The position numbers were made by a program, and so were the translations under genes. DNA of 64,000 nucleotides from JBBRDU01 sp038230335 (lineage in GTDB: Bacteria; Verrucomicrobiota; Verrucomicrobiia; Chthoniobacterales; UBA10450), in NCBI GenBank assembly GCA_038230335.1, contig JBBRNL010000002.1:248001-312000 (forward strand), read 5' to 3'. Positions 22,250 to 32,269 of the stretch are shown piece after piece; within the stretch, counting starts at the first letter, position 1, and each line of letters begins with the position of its first letter. The notes below the pieces were generated by a model that saw only the letters and a list, made by a program, of their open reading frames with translations, did no database searches and had not been told where the DNA came from.

Positions 22250-23974
22250 ATGGCTACTCCTCTTAAACAATTGAGCTTGGCAACGGCGGTGTTGCTCGGC
22301 GCGTTCTCCTTGTCGGAAGCACAGACTGGTTCGCCCGCGGCCGCCACGAGCCCTGCTGCTGCCCTTCCGACCTCTCCCGTTTCGGCCAGCGCGCCTAAAA
22401 CTGGTGATGCCCCGCTGTTACTGGTACAGGCATCGGCCAGTGCGGCATCCCCGGCCCCGGCCACTGCCACTACAAAAACGACAACTTCCAGTACCGCCGT
22501 CACCGAACAAGACAGCGCGGTGGAAAGCGGCGGAGTCGGCGTCCGAGAATTTCAGGGCGATGATGTGGGTCAGGTGCTTCGGCTGCTGGCTCGCCAGGCC
22601 AAGGTGAACATGGTCGTGAGTGAAGCGGTCGTTGGCACCGTGACGATGCGCTTGGAAGATGTCACGGCTTTGCAAGCTATCGCGATCATCGTGAAGGCGA
22701 AGAGCCTGTTCATGGATCAAATCGAAAGCGTTTATTACATCAAGACGGCGCAGGAACGCACGGCTGAGCCGACCGAGAGCGATAGTTACCAGTTCAGCTA
22801 TTCGCGTGCGAAAGACACAGCACCCTTGCTGGCTTCGCAACTCGCGAGCAAGGATCCACCCCAGGTGGACGAGCGCACCAACACCATCTTTTACAGAGAG
22901 ACCCGCAGCAACATCGATTCGGTTCGCAAGCTCCTCGTGCAAATCGACAAGCCGACCAAGCAAGTCATGATCGAAGCCCGACTGGTGGAAGTGACGGCCA
23001 ACCCCAAGCAGTCGTTCGGCATCAACTGGGCTGGCGTGTTCGGGAGCTCAACCAGTGCGCAGACCGTCACGTACGGCGCTCCTAACCCGGCGGTTGTTCT
23101 TCCGAACGCGAACCCGCCCACCAACGGTTTCGCCTTGGGCGACAAGACCAACACCAACTTCTTCGGTGGCCTTGGTCACCTGGCCATGGGACAATTTGCC
23201 ATCCTGAGCGTTCCCCAGTTTTCGGCGACCCTGCGGCTGCTGAACGAAGATGCCGACGCTCAGTTCTTGGCGAATCCGCGCGTTGTTACGGCGGATAATC
23301 AACAGGCTAAGATCGAAATCACGCGCAATCAGCCGGTGCCGCAATTGAACTTCAATGAGCAAACGGCGACCGCCGTCTTCGGCGGATTCCAGGACAAGGT
23401 CTACGGCAATAAGCTCCTGGTGCGTCCGTCCGTAAACAAAGACAGTTTCATTACCCTGAGTGTGAAACCTGAAATCAGCAATAAAGTGGGCGACCAAGCC
23501 TTCGTTTTCGCTGGAGCGACCGTGACCAGTCCGATCATCGATACACGCACGCTCGATTCGAATGTTCTGATCAAGAGCGGGGACACGCTGGCCATCGGCG
23601 GTCTGCTGCAGGATGAGCAGACGAAGGCGCGCAACAAGGTGCCGGTGCTCGGTGATCTGCCGGTGCTCGGTTACCTTTTTGCGGAGAGATTGAATGCACG
23701 GACCAAGCGCAACCTCTTGATCTTCGTGACGCCGACGCTTATCGCGCAGAATTACGGCACCGGTCTGGAAGACCAGGTGAGCGGGCTAAACCACAGTGGC
23801 GAGGAATATGCCGATCCGAACGGATGGCGTAACAACGCCAAGGGTGCGATCCGTCTCGTCCCGACGGCGGAACGCCAGACCGTGGCGGATTATCCGAAGC
23901 CGGGTGTCGCTCCCGCGCCCGAACACGCGACCGAAGTGCAGTTCAAGAGCTCGGCCAAGGATCGCGACTTTTAA
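22250..23974 (+). CDS. Secretin family outer-membrane protein (PilQ/GspD-like)
   Basis: 574 residues. Signal peptide (LSLATAVLLGAFSLSEAQ), then a Thr/Ala/Pro-rich linker to about residue 85. A short STN-like domain follows (FQGDDVGQVLRLLARQAKVN), then an N-domain (TNTIFYRETRSNIDSVRKLL) and the secretin channel domain (about 320-500), which ends in the hallmark VPVLGDLPVLGYLF and NLLIFVTPTLI. Secretins form the outer-membrane pore of type II secretion or type IV pili. No pil or gsp genes adjoin it, so the partner system lies elsewhere or it is a solitary secretin. Confidence 0.92.
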   Translation: MATPLKQLSLATAVLLGAFSLSEAQTGSPAAATSPAAALPTSPVSASAPKTGDAPLLLVQASASAASPAPATATTKTTTSSTAVTEQDSAVESGGVGVREFQGDDVGQVLRLLARQAKVNMVVSEAVVGTVTMRLEDVTALQAIAIIVKAKSLFMDQIESVYYIKTAQERTAEPTESDSYQFSYSRAKDTAPLLASQLASKDPPQVDERTNTIFYRETRSNIDSVRKLLVQIDKPTKQVMIEARLVEVTANPKQSFGINWAGVFGSSTSAQTVTYGAPNPAVVLPNANPPTNGFALGDKTNTNFFGGLGHLAMGQFAILSVPQFSATLRLLNEDADAQFLANPRVVTADNQQAKIEITRNQPVPQLNFNEQTATAVFGGFQDKVYGNKLLVRPSVNKDSFITLSVKPEISNKVGDQAFVFAGATVTSPIIDTRTLDSNVLIKSGDTLAIGGLLQDEQTKARNKVPVLGDLPVLGYLFAERLNARTKRNLLIFVTPTLIAQNYGTGLEDQVSGLNHSGEEYADPNGWRNNAKGAIRLVPTAERQTVADYPKPGVAPAPEHATEVQFKSSAKDRDF

Positions 23975-23995
23975 GATTTAACAGATGTGGGGTTG

Positions 23996-24037
23996 AGAGG
24001 GGGCGGATGTCGAAAGATGTCCGCCCTCTTTGCTTTT
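23996..24037 (+). terminator. Terminator after the secretin gene
   Basis: AGAGGGGGCGGA pairs with TCCGCCCTCT (two-base bulge) around GTCGAAAGATG, followed by TTTGCTTTT. It ends at the stop codon of the convergent sigma-factor gene and has no T tract on that strand, so it mainly serves the secretin transcript. Confidence 0.75.
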
Positions 24038-24641
24038 ATCCCTGGAGGTAAAGGGCCAGCCGCTCGCGCAGTTCGGTGCGGGCCCGAAACAGCACGCTCT
24101 TAACGGCAGGGACGGAGAGATCCAGAACATCCGCGATTTGCTCGTAAGTCATCTCTTCGTAGCGGCGCAGGATTACGGCCATGCGTTGCGTCTCGGGAAG
24201 CTGAGCGATGGCATCATTGATGGCTCGGTGCAGTTCGTTTTCCAGGGCAGCGGCATCCGGAGTACTCACTGCCTCGTCTCTCAGAGGAAGTTCGTCCGCC
24301 TCCGAATCCGGCTGAATGGGCACATGGGCTCGTCGCTTGGCTCGCCGAAGTTCGTTAAAGACGAGGTTGCGCGTGATCTTCAATAGCCATGTCGTGAACT
24401 TTGCGCGCGCCACATAGCGTCCAGCGCTCTTCCAGACGCGAACAAATACCTGCTGGGCTATGTCGTCCACGTCGGAGTTGCTGCCGAGCATGCGCGCAAC
24501 GGTGCCGAGGACGAGTGTTTGATGTCGCTCGATCAATTCCTCGAAAGCGGCGGTATCTCCACGGCCCACCAGAAGCATCAAACGCACGTCTTCGGCATCG
24601 CCTTCAGATAGGCCCGCGGTCGAAGAATCGGAGCGGGACAT
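24036..24641 (-). CDS. ECF-type RNA polymerase sigma factor
   Basis: 201 residues from ATG 24641; ATG 24662 (MTRVYHL) would add seven residues. Region 2 is at about 35-100 (FEELIERHQTLVLGTVARML, DDIAQQVFVRVWKSAGRY, FTTWLLKITRNLVFNELRR), and region 4 is at about 145-195 (LPETQRMAVILRRYEEMTYEQIADVL, VPAVKSVLFRARTEL). This is a sigma-70 family group 4 factor of the RpoE/SigW kind. No anti-sigma factor is adjacent: the gene upstream is divergent mqnE and the one downstream is the convergent secretin. Confidence 0.92.
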   Translation of the reverse strand: MSRSDSSTAGLSEGDAEDVRLMLLVGRGDTAAFEELIERHQTLVLGTVARMLGSNSDVDDIAQQVFVRVWKSAGRYVARAKFTTWLLKITRNLVFNELRRAKRRAHVPIQPDSEADELPLRDEAVSTPDAAALENELHRAINDAIAQLPETQRMAVILRRYEEMTYEQIADVLDLSVPAVKSVLFRARTELRERLALYLQG

Positions 24642-24806
24642 GAGGTGGTAGACGCGGGTCATCGCGCCGTCAAGCAAGACCAATAATCCGCGGTGAGGGG
24701 ACCTTCAAACGGTTCTGTCGACCGGCTGGGACTTTCTCGCCTTTTTGTTGCAACCCGCTGGTCGGCCATGCATCCTGTAAGAGATTGCTCGCAATCAAAG
24801 CTGAGG

Positions 24807-25961
24807 ATGAACCACTTACTTATTCCAAAGGACCTTCGGCGAATTGCCGAAAAAATTGAGGCTCGGCAACGCATTTCCGACTCGGAAGCGGTCGATCTGT
24901 ATCGTTCGACCGATCTGAATGCGCTCGGCATCATGGCCAGCGCGGTGCGTCAACAGAAGAACGGCAACTACGCTACATACATCCTCAATCGCTACGTCAA
25001 TTACTCCAATATTTGCGTGCTCTCCTGCCAATTCTGCGCGTTTGCCGCGCGCAAGCGCGATGCCCACGCTTTCGAGCGCGCGATCGACGACATTATCGCG
25101 GTCGTCAAAGACGCTCTCAGCCTGGGGATCACGGAAGTTCATATGGTCGGGGGTCTGCATCCGACCCTCAAGAAGGAGTGGTACATCCAGCTTTTGCAGG
25201 AACTGCAGGCGCTCGATCCGAATCTTCACATCAAGGCTTTTACGGCCATTGAGATTCGCCATTTGGCCCAGCGCGTCTTCCGCATGCCTATCGTCGATAC
25301 GCTGCAAACCTTGCGCGCGGCCGGTCTGGCTTCGCTGACTGGCGGCGGGGCCGAGATTTTTGACGCGGCCGTGCGCGATGAAATTTGTCGTGGAAAGGAA
25401 AGCGCGGAGGAATGGCTCGATGTTCACCGGGTCTGGCACAGCATGGGCGGTCGTAGCACTTGCACCATGCTGTACGGTCATATTGAAACGCTCGAGCAGC
25501 GGGTTGATCATCTTCGCCAGTTGCGCCAGTTGCAGGACGAAACGGGCGGCTTTACCGGGTTCGTCCCCTTTGCTTTTGAACCGCAGACCACCATCCTGGC
25601 GCACGTCAAACCGGCTTCGGCATTCGATCAACTGCGAAACCTCGCGGTCAGCCGGATCTATTTGGACAACATCGACCACCTGACCGCTTACTGGGTCAGC
25701 ATGGGACTTCCTCTGGCGCAAATATCCCTCAGTTACGGCGTCGATGATCTGCATGGCACCATCATGGAAGAGAAAATCTTTCACATGGCCGGTGCCACCA
25801 CTCCCCAGGCTTTGACCGTGGCAACCTTGGAAAGAGTCATTCGGGAAGCCGGGCGGGAACCAGCCCAGCGCGACAGTTATTATCGGCACATCAGCCCGGC
25901 TGGCGGCAAGGTTCCACCGAGTACCGGACGCTCGGTCGAGCCGGAACTCGCCTGTGTCTAA
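24807..25961 (+). CDS. mqnE: Aminofutalosine synthase (radical SAM)
   Basis: 384 residues from ATG 24807, where the family N-terminus begins. It makes aminofutalosine from 3-enolpyruvyl-benzoate and SAM in the futalosine route to menaquinone. The [4Fe-4S] cysteines are C70, C74 and C77 in NICVLSCQFCAF, followed by ITEVHMVGGLHPTL and LTGGGAEIFD. mqnA follows 3 bases downstream, which supports MqnE over the related MqnC. Confidence 0.92.
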   Translation: MNHLLIPKDLRRIAEKIEARQRISDSEAVDLYRSTDLNALGIMASAVRQQKNGNYATYILNRYVNYSNICVLSCQFCAFAARKRDAHAFERAIDDIIAVVKDALSLGITEVHMVGGLHPTLKKEWYIQLLQELQALDPNLHIKAFTAIEIRHLAQRVFRMPIVDTLQTLRAAGLASLTGGGAEIFDAAVRDEICRGKESAEEWLDVHRVWHSMGGRSTCTMLYGHIETLEQRVDHLRQLRQLQDETGGFTGFVPFAFEPQTTILAHVKPASAFDQLRNLAVSRIYLDNIDHLTAYWVSMGLPLAQISLSYGVDDLHGTIMEEKIFHMAGATTPQALTVATLERVIREAGREPAQRDSYYRHISPAGGKVPPSTGRSVEPELACV

Positions 25962-25964
25962 CGA

Positions 25965-26744
25965 GTGCAGGAGCCTCAGGCGCCGCGCATCGGCTGCGTA
26001 AAATACATTAACGCGATTCCGCTGGCCCGTGGCTGGCCCGGCCCGATTCAGTTTGGTCATCCGTCAACTCTTTGCCGGCGTCTCGCCGCAGGTGATCTGG
26101 ATGTCGCGCTCGTTTCCAGTTTTGAGTATTTGCGCAACCCGATCTATTCGATCGTGGACGACGTAGCCATTGCCTCAGATGGGCCAGTCTACAGTGTCTT
26201 CGTCGCTCATCGGCCGGAAACGACTTTCGACGAAATTGAACTGGATGAAGCATCAACCACGGGAGTATCGCTCTGGCGATGTTTACAGCAGCTGCGCAAA
26301 GAGGAATCGATTGAATGCGCGCCGCCGGTCGATAATCTTTCGGCCTTGGAGCCCGGTCGAGCCCGCCTTCTGATCGGAGATCAGGCCATCCGCTTTCGAC
26401 AAAAGTTCGGTAAAACGTATTTCTACCGGGATCTCGGTCAGGAATGGCGCGATGAAACAGGCTTGCCCTTCGTGTATGCGCTCTGGCTGATTCGTCCCGA
26501 GGTGAAAAAGCCAGCGCGAATAGCCGATTCGTTGCGCAGCATCCGGGATCGAAATCTTGCTCACTTGGACGAATTGATTGTTGAACAAAAGGAGTTCGAT
26601 GCCGCCTTCTCTGCTTATTATTATCGCGACTGTTTACGGTTTCATTTTGGTGAAAGGGAGAAGGCCGGACTGCGATTGTTTAGGGAGCTATGCGCAAAAT
26701 GCGCCCTGCTCGAGCCAGGGGATTGCGGCCTGAGTGTGGTATAG
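25965..26744 (+). CDS. mqnA: Chorismate dehydratase MqnA
   Basis: 259 residues from a GTG 3 bases after mqnE. It dehydrates chorismate to 3-enolpyruvyl-benzoate, the first futalosine-pathway step. IGCVKYINAIPLARGW, LAAGDLDVALVSSFEYLRNP and IASDGPVYSVFVAH fit the periplasmic-binding-protein-like MqnA/MqnD fold; the sequence resembles MqnA more than MqnD. Together with mqnE it supplies two early steps; mqnB, mqnC and mqnD are not in the window. Confidence 0.88.
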   Translation: MQEPQAPRIGCVKYINAIPLARGWPGPIQFGHPSTLCRRLAAGDLDVALVSSFEYLRNPIYSIVDDVAIASDGPVYSVFVAHRPETTFDEIELDEASTTGVSLWRCLQQLRKEESIECAPPVDNLSALEPGRARLLIGDQAIRFRQKFGKTYFYRDLGQEWRDETGLPFVYALWLIRPEVKKPARIADSLRSIRDRNLAHLDELIVEQKEFDAAFSAYYYRDCLRFHFGEREKAGLRLFRELCAKCALLEPGDCGLSVV

Positions 26745-26833
26745 CCTGGCATCCAGTCTCGACATCTGGAATGCAATGGCGCCGGGAGATTTGCTGATGT
26801 TGTCACTCCCTTGAGCTTGGACTAAAATCATAG

Positions 26834-28537
26834 GTGCAAAGTCAGTGGATTATTGCCCCGCTCGATTCGCTCGAGGGCGGATTAATTAACTGGAGTGAAA
26901 TCTGCGAGTCTCCCTGTATCTCACGACTGCTTTCGCGCATGGGCTTCGCATCCCGTGAGGACGTCGAGGGTTTCCTCCGCCCACGTTTAGCATCGTTGAG
27001 CGATCCGTTTCTGCTCCCGCAAATGGAATCGGCGGTACTGCGTCTGCTTCTTGCGCTGGATCGGGGAGAGCGCGTTGTTCTGTTTGGCGACTACGACGTG
27101 GATGGCGTCACGTCGCTGGCACTGCTCTCGACCGTGTTGGGGGCTTACGGAGCTAATCCCGAAGTCTTCTTACCGTTGCGCATGGAAGAAGGCTATGGAC
27201 TAAGCCACGAGAGCGTGGAGCGCTGCCTGGTGGAGCACAAACCGCAACTCCTGGTGGCAGTGGACTGTGGCACCTCTTCCATCGTCGAGATCAAGGAACT
27301 CAAGGAGCGTGGAGTCGATGTGATCGTGCTCGATCATCACGAACCAAAGTCGGCCTTGCCCGAATGCGTGGCGGTCGTTAACCCGAAAACGGATAAGACG
27401 TCCCCATTCCATTATCTCTGCAGCGTCGGCATCGTGTTCAAGGTTTGCCACGCCCTGCTCAAAAGGCGCCCCGTCCCCGGCTTTGATCTGCGCACGCACC
27501 TCGATCTTGTCGCCCTTGGCACGGTCGCCGACATCGTTCCCTTAAAAGGGGAAAACCGCACACTCGTGCAGAGAGGAGCGCTGGAATTAGGACGCAGCTC
27601 GCGCCTCGGCGTGAGGAAATTGATGGAAGTCAGTGGGGTGCGCCCGCCGGTTTTGCCGGAGCACATCGGATTTAGACTCGGTCCGCGTCTGAACGCGGCG
27701 GGTCGATTAAGCACGGCCGAAAAAGCCCTCCGCCTCCTTCTCACGGCCGATCCGAATGAGGCGAACACTTTAGCGAGGGAGCTTGATCAGCAGAATCGCG
27801 AACGACAGGAAGTGGAACGTGAGATTTTTGCGGCGGCGGAAGAGAAGATTCAGTCGGAATATGATGCCACCCAGCACGCCGCCATCGTGGTGGGAGCGCG
27901 CGGCTGGCATCCGGGTGTGCTGGGAATTGTCGCGTCACGCCTCATGCGGAAGTACCATCGGCCCACTCTCGTGATTGGTTTTGACGAAGCAGGGCTTGGT
28001 AAAGGAAGTGGCCGCAGCATTGAGGGTTTCTCCCTCGTGGAGGCCTTGGCTCGTTGTGATCAATGGCTCGAGAAGTACGGCGGCCACGAGATGGCGGCTG
28101 GATTAAGTCTGCGCGAAGAAAATTTGGCCGCCTTTACCGATGCCTTTCAAAAGGCGGCCCGTCATCTCCTGTCCGACAACCAACTGCAGCCACGGCTGCG
28201 CATTGATCACGAGATTGCCTTCTCCGAAGTGAATTTTGATTTGCTCCGCTGGCACGAGTTGTTGCAGCCCTTTGGCAATGGAAATCCACAGCCGTTGTTT
28301 TATGCCCGCGAAGTCGAGTCTGTCGCGGCGCCCCGCGTCCTGAAAGACAAGCATCTCCTTCTGCGTTTGCGTCAGAAAAACCATCATCAGCGCGCGGTTT
28401 ATTTCGATGGAGCCAGTGTGGAATTGCCACCTCTCCCATGGGACGTCGCTTTCCGAATCAAAGCCGGCGAATATCAGGGTGAAGCGACACTGGATCTGCA
28501 CGTGCAGGCGCTGCGCCAGTCGCAGCCGATCAATTAA
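26834..28537 (+). CDS. recJ: Single-stranded-DNA-specific exonuclease RecJ
   Basis: 567 residues from a GTG. RecJ degrades single-stranded DNA 5' to 3' in recombination and mismatch repair. DHH-phosphoesterase motifs: DYDVDG near residue 86, AVDCGTSS, LDHHEP near 167, and GTVADIVPL. The DHHA1 part has GPRLNAAGR and GGHEMAAGLSL; a C-terminal OB domain ends at QALRQSQPIN. The stop overlaps the recG ATG by one base. Confidence 0.95.
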   Translation: MQSQWIIAPLDSLEGGLINWSEICESPCISRLLSRMGFASREDVEGFLRPRLASLSDPFLLPQMESAVLRLLLALDRGERVVLFGDYDVDGVTSLALLSTVLGAYGANPEVFLPLRMEEGYGLSHESVERCLVEHKPQLLVAVDCGTSSIVEIKELKERGVDVIVLDHHEPKSALPECVAVVNPKTDKTSPFHYLCSVGIVFKVCHALLKRRPVPGFDLRTHLDLVALGTVADIVPLKGENRTLVQRGALELGRSSRLGVRKLMEVSGVRPPVLPEHIGFRLGPRLNAAGRLSTAEKALRLLLTADPNEANTLARELDQQNRERQEVEREIFAAAEEKIQSEYDATQHAAIVVGARGWHPGVLGIVASRLMRKYHRPTLVIGFDEAGLGKGSGRSIEGFSLVEALARCDQWLEKYGGHEMAAGLSLREENLAAFTDAFQKAARHLLSDNQLQPRLRIDHEIAFSEVNFDLLRWHELLQPFGNGNPQPLFYAREVESVAAPRVLKDKHLLLRLRQKNHHQRAVYFDGASVELPPLPWDVAFRIKAGEYQGEATLDLHVQALRQSQPIN

Positions 28538-30612
28538 TGGAAATTTCTCAACCGCTCATCGAACTCGACTGGATTCCACGACCCCGCGGCACGGCCCTGC
28601 GCCGGCTCGGCATTGAAAAAGTCGAAGACTTGCTCACGCACTATCCGCGACGCTACGAAGATCGGCAGGCCTTTGCCGGGTTCCCGCGCGAAGAAAGCGA
28701 GACGCCGATCTGCTTGTGCGGCGAGGTGGTGAACACGCGAGTGCTGAGATTTGGCGGATGGAAGAAAATCTTCGAGGTCACACTGCAAGAGCCGAACGCA
28801 AATGCCCTGAGCCAGCCCCTCGTCTGTCGTTGGTTCAACCTGCATTACGTCCAGAAGATGATTGCGACCGGACAACAACTGGTCGTTTTCGGAAAACCCC
28901 GCCTGCGGGGCAAGCGCCTGTGCATCGATCACCCTGAGTTTGAAGTGGTTGAACCGGATGATGAAATCTCGATCCATTTTCGCCGGATCACCCCAATCTA
29001 TCCTGCCACGGAAGGCGTTTCGCAGCGTTTATTGCGCGGTATTATCCATCGAGTCCTGCAGGAACTGTCGAATGAACCGCTGGAGACACTGGCCCCCTCT
29101 CGACTGGTCACGGGCGATCGCCGATCCGCTTTGCAGGCGATCCATTTCCCGGAAAGTTGGGACGAGCTGAAAGGCGCGCGCCAGCATTTGGTCTTATCCG
29201 AATTTTTTGGAATGCAGATGCTCATTGCATCGCGCCGCGCCGAATCGGCCAGCCATACCGGAGGGGTGCATTGCGGAAGCGGGAAACTGCTCGAGCAATT
29301 TATCAGGCAATTGCCATTCGATCTGACTGGTGCGCAAAAAAAAGTGATTTCCGAAATCAGAGGGGGTCTGGCCGCAAAACATCCCATGAATCGCCTGCTG
29401 CAGGGAGACGTCGGTTCCGGCAAAACGGTCGTGGCCATCGCCGCCATTCTGCTCGCGGTCGAGGCGGGCTTTCAAACGGCCCTGATGGCGCCGACGCAGA
29501 TTCTGGCGGAGCAACACTTTATCGTGCTCCGCCGGTGGCTCGAGCCCCTCGGCATCCGGCTAGCACTGCGGACCGCCGCGCGGCAGGAGGATAACGCGGC
29601 GTTACCCTTGTTCGATAAAACACGGAGTTTGCCGCCTGATACACCACAGATTGTCATTGGCACGCATGCCTTGCTTTATGACAGTGTTGCCTTCACCGAT
29701 TTGGGACTCGTTGTGATCGACGAGCAGCACAAGTTTGGAGTCGCTCAGCGAGCTCGCCTAACGGGTCGCGAGCCTGCGCCGGACGTTCTCGTCATGACGG
29801 CCACGCCGATTCCGCGCACGTTAACCATGACCGTTTACGGCGATCTCGATGTGTCGACGATTGACGAGATGCCGGAAAATCGCGGGAAGATCATCACGGC
29901 CGTGCGGGACGAAAAAAAATTGCCGGAAGTCCTGTCTTTTCTGCGGAAGGAACTGGAAGCCGGTCGGCAGGCCTACGTGATTTATCCGCTGATCGACGAA
30001 AGCGACAAACTCGATGTCAAAGCGGCGGCAGCGGAATACAAACGGTGGAAGGAGCGTTTGCATCCATTCACGTGCGAGCTGCTGCATGGGCGGATCCCGC
30101 CGCCGGAAAAGCAGGAGACGATGGATCGTTTTCGGAAAGGGGAAACGAAAGTCCTGGTCAGCACGACCGTCATAGAAGTGGGCGTCGATGTTCCAAACGC
30201 GACGGTCATGCTGATTGAGAATGCAGAGCGTTTCGGTCTGGCCCAGTTGCACCAACTGCGGGGGCGCATTGGCCGGGGCGAGCACAAGTCCTATTGCGTC
30301 CTGTTAAGTTCGGAGCGGTCTGAAGAAACGGAAGCCAAACTAGCTGTCCTGGTCAAGACAGGCAATGGTTTTGAAATTGCCGAAGCGGACTGGGAGATGC
30401 GCGGTCCGGGGGATCTACTCGGAACGGCCCAGAGCGGTTTGCCTGCTCTGAAAATTGGCAGTCTCAAAAGCGATGCCGAACTGATGCGACGGGCCCGCGC
30501 CGCCGCCACCTTGATTTTTGATAAAGATCCGCTTTTAGAGTGGACGGAGAATCAACGTTTCCGGCAATTGATTGTCGAAGAACAGGGACGAACTTTCGCA
30601 AACATCAGCTGA
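28537..30612 (+). CDS. recG: ATP-dependent DNA helicase RecG
   Basis: 691 residues. RecG reverses stalled forks and branch-migrates Holliday junctions. The wedge/OB domain is in the first ~250 residues; helicase motifs follow: Walker A QGDVGSGKTVVA near 290, DEQHKFGV near 395, MTATPIPRTL, ATEVGVDVPNATVM-like VIEVGVDVPNATVM and QLRGRIGRG. It is coupled to recJ (TAATG) and to htrA (TGATG), a compact three-gene unit. Confidence 0.97.
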   Translation: MEISQPLIELDWIPRPRGTALRRLGIEKVEDLLTHYPRRYEDRQAFAGFPREESETPICLCGEVVNTRVLRFGGWKKIFEVTLQEPNANALSQPLVCRWFNLHYVQKMIATGQQLVVFGKPRLRGKRLCIDHPEFEVVEPDDEISIHFRRITPIYPATEGVSQRLLRGIIHRVLQELSNEPLETLAPSRLVTGDRRSALQAIHFPESWDELKGARQHLVLSEFFGMQMLIASRRAESASHTGGVHCGSGKLLEQFIRQLPFDLTGAQKKVISEIRGGLAAKHPMNRLLQGDVGSGKTVVAIAAILLAVEAGFQTALMAPTQILAEQHFIVLRRWLEPLGIRLALRTAARQEDNAALPLFDKTRSLPPDTPQIVIGTHALLYDSVAFTDLGLVVIDEQHKFGVAQRARLTGREPAPDVLVMTATPIPRTLTMTVYGDLDVSTIDEMPENRGKIITAVRDEKKLPEVLSFLRKELEAGRQAYVIYPLIDESDKLDVKAAAAEYKRWKERLHPFTCELLHGRIPPPEKQETMDRFRKGETKVLVSTTVIEVGVDVPNATVMLIENAERFGLAQLHQLRGRIGRGEHKSYCVLLSSERSEETEAKLAVLVKTGNGFEIAEADWEMRGPGDLLGTAQSGLPALKIGSLKSDAELMRRARAAATLIFDKDPLLEWTENQRFRQLIVEEQGRTFANIS

Positions 30613-32165
30613 TGAAAAATCTTCTTAAATTTGTTGTCTTTGTCGCGGTGCTCAGCCTCGCGATTTCCGCCCTGTACGATTACCAACTGCGGCATGGCGG
30701 GCTGAACCTTCTGGGGCGGAGAACGTCCGAGAAGTATACACTGGCTTCGGAAGCGATCGTTGATCCCAAGAATGTGGCCTCCCTTGAGGCCCTGAACCGG
30801 GAACGACGCGCCCTCGTGAATAGCGTCGTCCCGTCGGTCGTCGCGATCAAGACGTCGAAAAAAATCACGCGCCGGGAACAATCGCTCGATCCGTTTCAAT
30901 TTTTCTTTCGTAACTCGCGGCAGTTTCGTAATCCGCGCGAAGAAGCGATGGTGCAGAATTCGCTCGGCTCCGGCGTGATCGTGACCAACGAAGGTCACAT
31001 CATCACGAACAATCACGTGGTCGATCAGGTTGACGAGATTGAGGTGCAGCTGAGCGATGGTCAGACGCGCAAGGCGCGGCTGGTGGGGGCGGATGCACAG
31101 GTCGATCTGGCGGTGTTAAAAATCGACGATCCAAGCGTGAAACCGCTGAAGCTGGCCGATTCGGACACTGTGCAGGCGGGCGATTTTGTTCTGGCCATCG
31201 GTAACCCGTTTGGTTTCGAAGAAACGGTGACCGACGGCATTATCAGTTCGAAGGGCCGGCCCAACCGGGCCGATGCTTTCGGCGACCTGCTGCAGACGAA
31301 TGCTGCCATTAATCCAGGCAACAGTGGAGGACCCCTGATCAATCTGCGCGGCGAGGTCGTGGGCATCAACACCGCGATCATTTCGCGAAGCGGCGGGTCT
31401 CAGGGGATCGGATTTGCCATTCCTTCGAACAACGTGCGAACGGCGCTGGAAAGCCTCTTGAAACAAGGCCGGATTATTCGGGGTTATCTCGGAATCCAGG
31501 GGCGCGTCGACCGCGGAGACCAGGCCCCAAACGATGACGAGGGGGTGGTCGTAGACGAAGTCGTTCCGGGTTCCCCGGCAGCCGAAGCGCAGCTTCAGAA
31601 AGGCGACGTCATTCGAAAGTTCAACGGCCATGATGTGAAAAATTTTCTCCAACTGCGCACCTACGTTTCGCAGGTGGACTTGAACAAGAAGGTGGAATTG
31701 GAAGTCGTGCGCGGGGCTAAACCAATGAAAGTCACGGCTCAGATTAAAGAGCAACCCGTCGATTACCAGGCGAGCCGGGTGGCACCGTCGCAAAATCCGG
31801 CGCAGATCCAACCCGACGAGCAGGGGCCGGATCAACCGGAGGAACCGGTGCAGCCCCAGCCTAACCAGCCTGCTCATTCAGGAGCGGGTCTGGCTGGGAT
31901 CTCGGTGGCCGAGCTGTCGCCGCAGCTGGCCCATCAGCTCGATCTTCCAAACGCCGTTCGCGGCGTCGTCGTCATTCAGGTCGATTCCGCGACAGGGTCA
32001 GCCGACCTGCAAAAGGGAGATGTCATCGAAGAAGTGAATCAGCAGCCCGTCACGTCGGTCGCCGAGTTTCAAAAAATCGCTGCTGGGCTTGCCCCAAATC
32101 AGGCGCAAGTCTTGTCGGTTTGCCGGCATCGGACCCGTTCGTTCGTGGTCCTGCGTCCACGCTAG
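30612..32165 (+). CDS. HtrA/DegP-type periplasmic serine protease
   Basis: 517 residues from ATG 30612, which overlaps the recG stop by one base. An N-terminal hydrophobic segment (LLKFVVFVAVLSLAISAL) serves as signal peptide or anchor. The catalytic triad is visible: histidine in TNNHVVDQ (~134), aspartate in QVDLAVLKI (~164), serine in NPGNSGGPLI (~237). Two PDZ domains follow (about 285-380 and 425-510), joined by a Pro/Gln-rich linker. Such proteases degrade or refold damaged envelope proteins. The gene partners (DNA repair) look unrelated in function. Confidence 0.93.
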   Translation: MKNLLKFVVFVAVLSLAISALYDYQLRHGGLNLLGRRTSEKYTLASEAIVDPKNVASLEALNRERRALVNSVVPSVVAIKTSKKITRREQSLDPFQFFFRNSRQFRNPREEAMVQNSLGSGVIVTNEGHIITNNHVVDQVDEIEVQLSDGQTRKARLVGADAQVDLAVLKIDDPSVKPLKLADSDTVQAGDFVLAIGNPFGFEETVTDGIISSKGRPNRADAFGDLLQTNAAINPGNSGGPLINLRGEVVGINTAIISRSGGSQGIGFAIPSNNVRTALESLLKQGRIIRGYLGIQGRVDRGDQAPNDDEGVVVDEVVPGSPAAEAQLQKGDVIRKFNGHDVKNFLQLRTYVSQVDLNKKVELEVVRGAKPMKVTAQIKEQPVDYQASRVAPSQNPAQIQPDEQGPDQPEEPVQPQPNQPAHSGAGLAGISVAELSPQLAHQLDLPNAVRGVVVIQVDSATGSADLQKGDVIEEVNQQPVTSVAEFQKIAAGLAPNQAQVLSVCRHRTRSFVVLRPR

Positions 32166-32269
32166 AAGGGCCGACTTAGGGAAAGACCCGCGCGTCGTGG
32201 CTCGCGGCTTCGATTCGATGAATAAAGGCTCAAAGACGCAGGTCTAACCTCTCACAACTGATGACTCCT

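Noticed and set aside
24816..26060. A 414-codon open frame on the minus strand
   Set aside because: It lies exactly opposite mqnE and mqnA, has no recognisable domain, and reflects codon bias on the sense strand.
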